Shown here piece by piece: positions 58,892-64,000 of a DNA stretch of 64,000 nucleotides. The notes beneath the pieces were generated by a model that had not been told where the DNA came from, did not search any database, and worked only from the letters and a program-made list of their open reading frames with translations. Source of the DNA: Patiria miniata (Eukaryota; Echinodermata; Asteroidea; Valvatida; Asterinidae); assembly GCF_015706575.1 (NCBI RefSeq), contig NW_024037059.1:41887058-41951057 (forward strand), in the 5' to 3' direction. Every line of letters begins with the position of its first letter. The first letter of the stretch is position 1. The translations under genes were made by a program, and so were the position numbers.

Positions 58892-60161
58892 GCTGCGATG
58901 CATCGTAAGTTACGATGAGTTTCATGAAATCGGGTACAGTAACAGACTACACCTCTACTTTCAGTTCCCACTTTGTGTCGAGCGTTCGCTGCGCTCCACC
59001 CGTCACAGTAGGTACGTAGGTGTACAGCTATTATTTCAACATCTTTCACAGATAATGTTGGATGGATGTGGTGGGGGTATTGAACCCCGCACCGTCGCTA
59101 TGACGATGTACAGTTGCCTTCATATTGACAGTGAACTCGAATTAGCCTGTAAAGTCGTGTAACTTCAAACTGATATTGTATTATTTTAGTTTTTTCGGTA
59201 GTCTGTCTCAATAAAATGTCGATTGCGATGCTTTTTTTTATATTGGTGCTATGTCTTACCGTGCTGTTTCAAATTCGATTTTCTTTTCTCCCAACAATGA
59301 CCTCTGCATCCCTCTCAAAAAAGGGCTTTAATTTGGTTGCTTTTGCAGCTCAAAAACACACCAAAAATGTCCACGTGAATTATCATCGAGCTACAAACAA
59401 ATTTGAAAATGTAAAGAGATGATTCTGTAATAAATGTGCGCGGATTCAATGTCACCTTAAAACAAAATGGCAGAAAAATGAAATGCTATAAAAAAAGCAA
59501 TTAATGACTTAAATTTTTAGGGGTAAAACTAGAATAGCCTGGGGTAAGACAACTTTAAGAAAACTCTTCCAATGCAGTTTTCCCGGCTAAATCTGGTAGG
59601 AAAGGAATAAAACAAATGACCACACATATAAAGAAAAATAATTGTTAAGGGAGTAAAATATGTGATCGGGAATTATAACACTATAAGACCGGTGGGAGTC
59701 TGGATGGGTGATAATTACCCGAGGCGATTTTTTTAAACGAGTGGTTTATACCGACCGAACACATATTTATTCCCATTATAAATACCTTTTCGGTCAAAAA
59801 AACAATACATTTTTTCAGTCCAAAAATCTAAACATGTCAAAAACTAGACGTTGCCAACCATTTAACTCAACAATTTTACTTCATGTTTTACGCAACACCC
59901 CTCTGACTATAATATGGAATGCCCCTGCATAACTCGTTACCTTATAAGGACATTGGCGTGCGCGTCGCGCGTACTGCGCGACAGTCGCGCAAAACGCAGC
60001 TGGGCTGGTGTAGTGTGCATTTCGGACCATGAAAATTACTGATTCACTTGTTGTACATTGCGCATGCATACGTGAGGAATGTGAAAGTTCAACCAACGTT
60101 AAAAGGCAACGGATTTCATGGGAGTCCCAAATTACGGCCGGACAGACTGAAGGCTAGTATA

Positions 60162-60360
60162 ATGACTATGGTTGATGATAAGGGGGTGGGGGTGGGGGGG
60201 CCTAGCTCAAATTCGCGTGAATGTCCGCGGCGCTGGTGGAGCTGGATCATCGTCTACATCGCGTTGGTGCAACTGGCCCTCGCTTTGGGATCTGCGTTTA
60301 ACTACAGCATCTTGTTCCTGAGTTTCATGGAGGATTTCAAGAAGAGCGCCGCACTGACAG
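60162..60360 (+). CDS. First coding exon of a monocarboxylate-transporter-like (MFS) gene
   Basis: 66 codons plus one base, then a GTATGT donor. After a short Gly-rich cytoplasmic start, PRRWWSWIIVYIALVQLALA is the MCT-type lead into transmembrane helix 1, followed by FNYSILFLSFMEDFKKSAAL, matching the usual loop before helix 2. The SLC16 family carries lactate, pyruvate or related acids with protons. No further exons were found before the window end, so either intron 1 exceeds 3.6 kb and encloses the minus-strand membrane-protein gene, or the gene is truncated. It starts about 30 bases beyond the palindrome arm. Confidence 0.7.
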
Positions 60361-61674
60361 GTATGTATCATTGTGCTATGTTTATTTGTTTAAATAACCA
60401 CAAAGCACTGCTCCTTGTGACGGAACATAACCCCTGCCCCCCCCCCCCGAACCACCACCCTGCCCTCCCGATGTGCCTACCACAGCGTTTGCACTACACG
60501 ATGAATGTATATTAATAGAACAAATTGCAGTACCATAATATCTTAATATTCAAGTTTTATAAAAAAAAAACCACCACACACTCAACCCCACCCCTATTAA
60601 GAAGGTAATCAGGACTTAGAAACACTTGCATTTTTTAAAGATTTTTTTTAATGAACGTCGCACTCAGCCACCGATGTGGCGACCTGATACTAAATACTTT
60701 CCACATGTAGTGTTTTTCGTTATATTTATTCAAACTTGTGATGAGTTTTAGGTTTGTCTGCATAGTTGGTTTATGTACAGCTGGATAAAAGCATGAAGTA
60801 AAGACAATGTACTACTAAATATAATATATATACCTTAGGCCTATATTAAAAAAAAAGGAATGTCGGTACAATGATAGCGTTGCAGCGTGACTTTTTACAA
60901 ATTAACAAACACATCCGTTGTTCACTGGAAAATTCGAAGCTTTTTCTCAGCGCATGATCAATTACTTTGGCAAAAGATAACGATATAATTTTGATTGCTT
61001 AAAATTGATACAGGGTTTAATTTGTACACAACTGTTTCTTGCATTAATTGGAAAACTATAATATCCAACGTGTTTTTAAAAATATCAACAATACAAAAAA
61101 CCAAAAAATATCTAATCATGCCTTTTGGGGGATGCTTACTCTCAAGTTAATAGACATTATATATTCAGATTATGTACACATCGGTCGTCCACTCACAAGT
61201 AAAAAAAAACACAGTCAAACAGTCAAGCCACAAATAAATCTGGTTTTTGTAAGGTTCATTTTCAAACCTTGTCACTCGATTTGAGAGAAGATTGCTTGTG
61301 AGCATTAAACCTGTGCGGTCTTGACTACTAATATATCTTTCTTTTTTTTTTTTTTGTGAAATTTGAGCGCCATTTTTGTATGGGCTGCACCAAGGGCATA
61401 CATTTAAGCCGTGCTTGGCAACAGATTTTGTCAAAGGTGCATATTGATAGCCTCATCGTTTCGATAGAGGAGTTTTTATTAAGTCTCATGGTAGAGTTTG
61501 TTTGTTAATAACCTGTGTAGGCAGACTCAGTTGCTGGTTGCCCGTCACCTTTCTCCCGATGAGTTACCCCCTTCTTCAAACATGAAGATAGTCGGTGTTT
61601 GTTTTGTCTAGTTCTTGGTAATACCGATCCGCTATTTTCTCAGCAAACTCACTGCTCGGTTTTTAGTTTTGACA
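60361..61674. other. Intron or intergenic sequence
   Basis: AT-rich with a C run near 60436. No exon of the transporter or of other genes was recognised. Confidence 0.5.
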
Positions 61675-63972
61675 TCAAATGTTCACAGAGGTCTTGATTG
61701 GTGCTGGATTAGGCAGAAGATATCCCGCTTCTGCGTCCACACTGCCTTCTCGAATTCCTCTTCCCTGCACAGCGCAGTAAGCGTATTCTGCCGAGTTGTC
61801 GCCTGGATTAGGAGCTGCCTTCTCAGCTTGGCGGGTGTTGACCGCTGGAGTAGGAGCATTAACGTATCCTGCGTCGACTGGAATTCCTTTTCCCTCCACA
61901 GCGCAGTAAGTGTATTCTGCTGAGTTGTCGACGGATTTGGGAGCAGCCTTCTGAACTTGGCGGGTCTTGACCGGTGCTGGAGTAGGAGCATTAACGTGTC
62001 CTGCGTCTACCTCTGAATATTCTCTTCCCTCCACAGCGCAGTAAGCGTATTCTGCCGAGGTGTCAACTGATTTAGGAGCGGCCTTCTGGGCTTGGCGGGT
62101 CTTGACCGGTGCTTGATTAGGAGCATTAACGTATCCTGCGTCGACTGGAATTCCTTTCCCCTCCACAGCGCAGTAAGAGTATTCTGCTGAGTTGTCGGCT
62201 GCTTTAGGAGCGGCCTGCTTGGCTTGGCGGGTCTTGACCAGTGCTTGAGTAGGAGCACTAACGTGTCCTGCGTCAACCTCTGAATATTCTCTTCCCTCCA
62301 CAGCACAGTAAGCATATTCTGCCGAGCTGTCGACTACATTAAGAGCGGCCTGTCCTGCCTGCGAGTTTTCCAGCTCTCCCAAAACGAGATGATTTGATCC
62401 TTGTGAGTTTTCGTGTTCTTTGTTGTAATTGTCGGTAGACCTCTTGTGTCTATAAAAGCATAAAGAAACCAAGAAAAAGGCATGTGATGACGAATATTTC
62501 AGACTGCTTACTGGATGGGTCAAGAGGAGATTTGCTATAGTTGGGAATGGGGTAAACTAAGTTGGTTAGGGGTTTGGATTAAAAATTTGTATTGGTCTTG
62601 GATGACTGGGATTTACTTTTGATATCGCCTACTGGAGGGGGGGATTCGTTGTTTTTGTGTTGCATTCTTGAATGTGGTACAGAATAATATATAAATATAT
62701 ATTTTTTTAAACAAACTTTCTATCGATCGGGGACTGAATGTTTTAAGTTGAACTGGCTTGGTGAAGCTTTTTGTTTGGGTGAGGACAGATTGGTTGGATG
62801 AGTCGGTATAAGGTCAAGTCGGTACATTTGTTAGGAAATTCCCCCATGATTTGTCAGACAGAAATATTTTTTTTGTTAAGTTCTTTGCTATAGTACAAGT
62901 ATCTCGTACCTTTTCAGAAGACAGACGACAATGACGCTAGTGCACACGACGAACACGACACATCCTACTGCTAGTACAATGTATGCTCCTGTACAAAAGA
63001 ACAGGAAAAATGACAGGTGAAGGAAATACTACTAAATACCTCTGAAAGAAACTGATAACATCTGTCATAAGTGGGAGGATCTTTAACTTGTTCCCCTAGT
63101 ATGAGTGTTCCTGTGTTGTTTTATTTCCTTGATTGCAGCCAGATGTCAAATCTTAATGAAGACGAGTATCAGCATTGAGTATCAGCTAGGAAATTGTATG
63201 TTGTGTTTTAACAACACAACATTTCTTTATTCCGACTTTGGGCGTCTGCATCCCTCTGAAAAAGGAACTTCATCTTGCATACAAATTAACCCGCCTATCG
63301 AGAGCCGATTTATTGCCTGGCCGCCAATAGTTCGATTTTTGAGAAGACATATACTTCAATAACTAAACATCGGTGGATTTTATCTTCGATGTCGCTTACA
63401 CAAATGAATAGCTTTCATATTTCTTGAAAAATAGCAATCACAAATGTTCCAAGGTGAAACTAGCTAACTTATAGCACAGGGAATTGATCTGTAACATTTC
63501 ATTATGTTTAATAACATTTTGCTTTCTTTGAGTGTAGAGTGTACGGTTGGTAAACACTATAATAATACATTTAGTCATCATTAGAAAGGTGGCATATGCG
63601 GCCGCTGGTAAATGCAAGGAGGAACTCTCAACAATATTCACTGCAATTGTGACGAAATTTAAAGATTCGTTCTACCTGCATTTGAGCCGCCTCGCACATC
63701 AAGTCCTCCGTCTCTGGCCGTGGATTGGGTCGTTGTGCCGTCTCTGTCGTTGGGCGACCGCGTCAGCTCGGGGTTGGTGACTCCTGCTGTCCTGGTCCAG
63801 ATTGGCATCGGGAAGTTTTGGGAGAATTCTCCCGTAGTCTGGGCAGGAGTGACTGCCTCTCTGGCCGTGGTTCCTCCCATCTCGTCTGTTTCGGTGGTGG
63901 CGGCGAAGCTGCTTGTTGTTTGGCTGGGCCCATGGGTAATTGCTTCGGTGGGTGCCTCAGTTGTTGGAATAT
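61675..63972 (-). CDS. Single-pass membrane protein with Thr/Ser-rich ectodomain and tandem tyrosine-motif tail (5' end off window)
   Basis: Three exons in phase: 63676-63972, 62910-62988 and 61675-62449. The first gives 98 residues rich in Thr, Ser, Pro and Gly with no cysteine, a mucin-like stalk. The second is one transmembrane helix (AYIVLAVGCVVFVVCTSVIV) followed by LLKRHKR, a stop-transfer signal placing the rest in the cytoplasm. The tail of about 260 residues has five repeats of about 45 residues beginning D-x-S-A-E-Y-x-Y-C-A-V. Odd repeats 1 and 3 add GREYSEVDAGHV, and even repeats 2 and 4 have GKGIPVDAGYV, so the array grew by doubling a 90-residue unit. YCAV and YSEV fit Y-x-x-hydrophobic phosphotyrosine docking sites. 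It is probably a signalling receptor or membrane mucin; the family was not recognised. Confidence 0.78.
62989..63675 (-). other. Intron of the membrane-protein gene
   Basis: No other coding sequence recognised. The junctions are CAG acceptor at 62989-62991 and GTAGAA donor ending at 63675, both phase 1. Confidence 0.6.
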
Positions 63973-64000
63973 CTAACGCCAAATGAGAGGAAAGGAAACC

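Larger units (their letters stand above)
56071..60130. repeat. Right arm of the large imperfect palindrome
   Basis: Inverted counterpart of 50340-54313. Homology breaks at about 57366-58935, where this arm alone carries a 346-codon ORF and flanking sequence. Direct repeats of about 110-130 bp (near 56895-57015 and 58940-59055) flank that segment, and similar pairs occur in the left arm. Confidence 0.9.

Noticed and set aside
63720..63986. Plus-strand ORFs of about 85 codons with a hydrophobic composition resembling transporter helices.
   Set aside because: They are the antisense of the Thr/Ser-rich exon of the minus-strand membrane protein.

Overview
The window is eukaryotic: genes have spliced exons with GT-AG boundaries and matching codon phases, long AT-rich introns, many DNA-transposon fragments and frequent ACATGTAC-type simple sequence. 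The recognisable host genes (HBS1L, ANKRD29, FAHD1, ornithine decarboxylase, a monocarboxylate-transporter-like gene) and the repeat style fit a marine invertebrate deuterostome, such as an echinoderm or amphioxus. I cannot decide between these from sequence alone.

Layout. 1-7041 (minus): 5' two thirds of HBS1L, a ribosome-rescue GTPase, with an alternative terminal exon of the SKI7 type. 7454-17.7 kb (plus): ANKRD29, head-to-head with HBS1L across about 410 bp. 18.3-20.06 kb (minus): FAHD1, tail-to-tail with ANKRD29. 20.42-40.32 kb: probably one very large CACTA (EnSpm-type) DNA transposon. It has CACTGGGCA ends, kilobase arrays rich in ATTACC/GGTAAT motifs at both ends, a single-exon 865-residue transposase, and a ten-exon second gene whose first intron holds the transposase. 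Several smaller elements (hAT-like, TA-target foldback, a tRNA-like sequence) are nested in it. 41.6-47.53 kb (minus): an ornithine decarboxylase-like gene of 11 exons with one altered cofactor residue. 47.5-50.2 kb: repeats, a TIR element of about 1.3 kb and a broken copy of FAHD1 exon 2. 50.34-60.13 kb: a large imperfect palindrome with arms of about 4 kb. Its unique spacer of about 1.76 kb holds an orphan exon of a second ODC and a small secreted-protein gene; its right arm alone carries a 346-codon intronless ORF. 60.16 kb (plus): first exon of an MCT-like transporter. 61.7 kb to the window end (minus): 3' part of a single-pass membrane protein with a Thr/Ser-rich ectodomain and five cytoplasmic tyrosine-motif repeats.

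How parts relate. The CACTA element resembles maize En/Spm, where the transposase reading frames lie in intron 1 of the gene for the DNA-binding protein and a shared first exon is spliced to either. The palindrome arms act as mutual references: one arm preserves the exact empty site of a TTA-target MITE found in the other. The last gene looks like a surface receptor or mucin with a phosphotyrosine-docking tail.

Limits. No homology search was run. Names come from recognised motifs and exon phases. Repeat superfamily names rest on termini and target duplications only.
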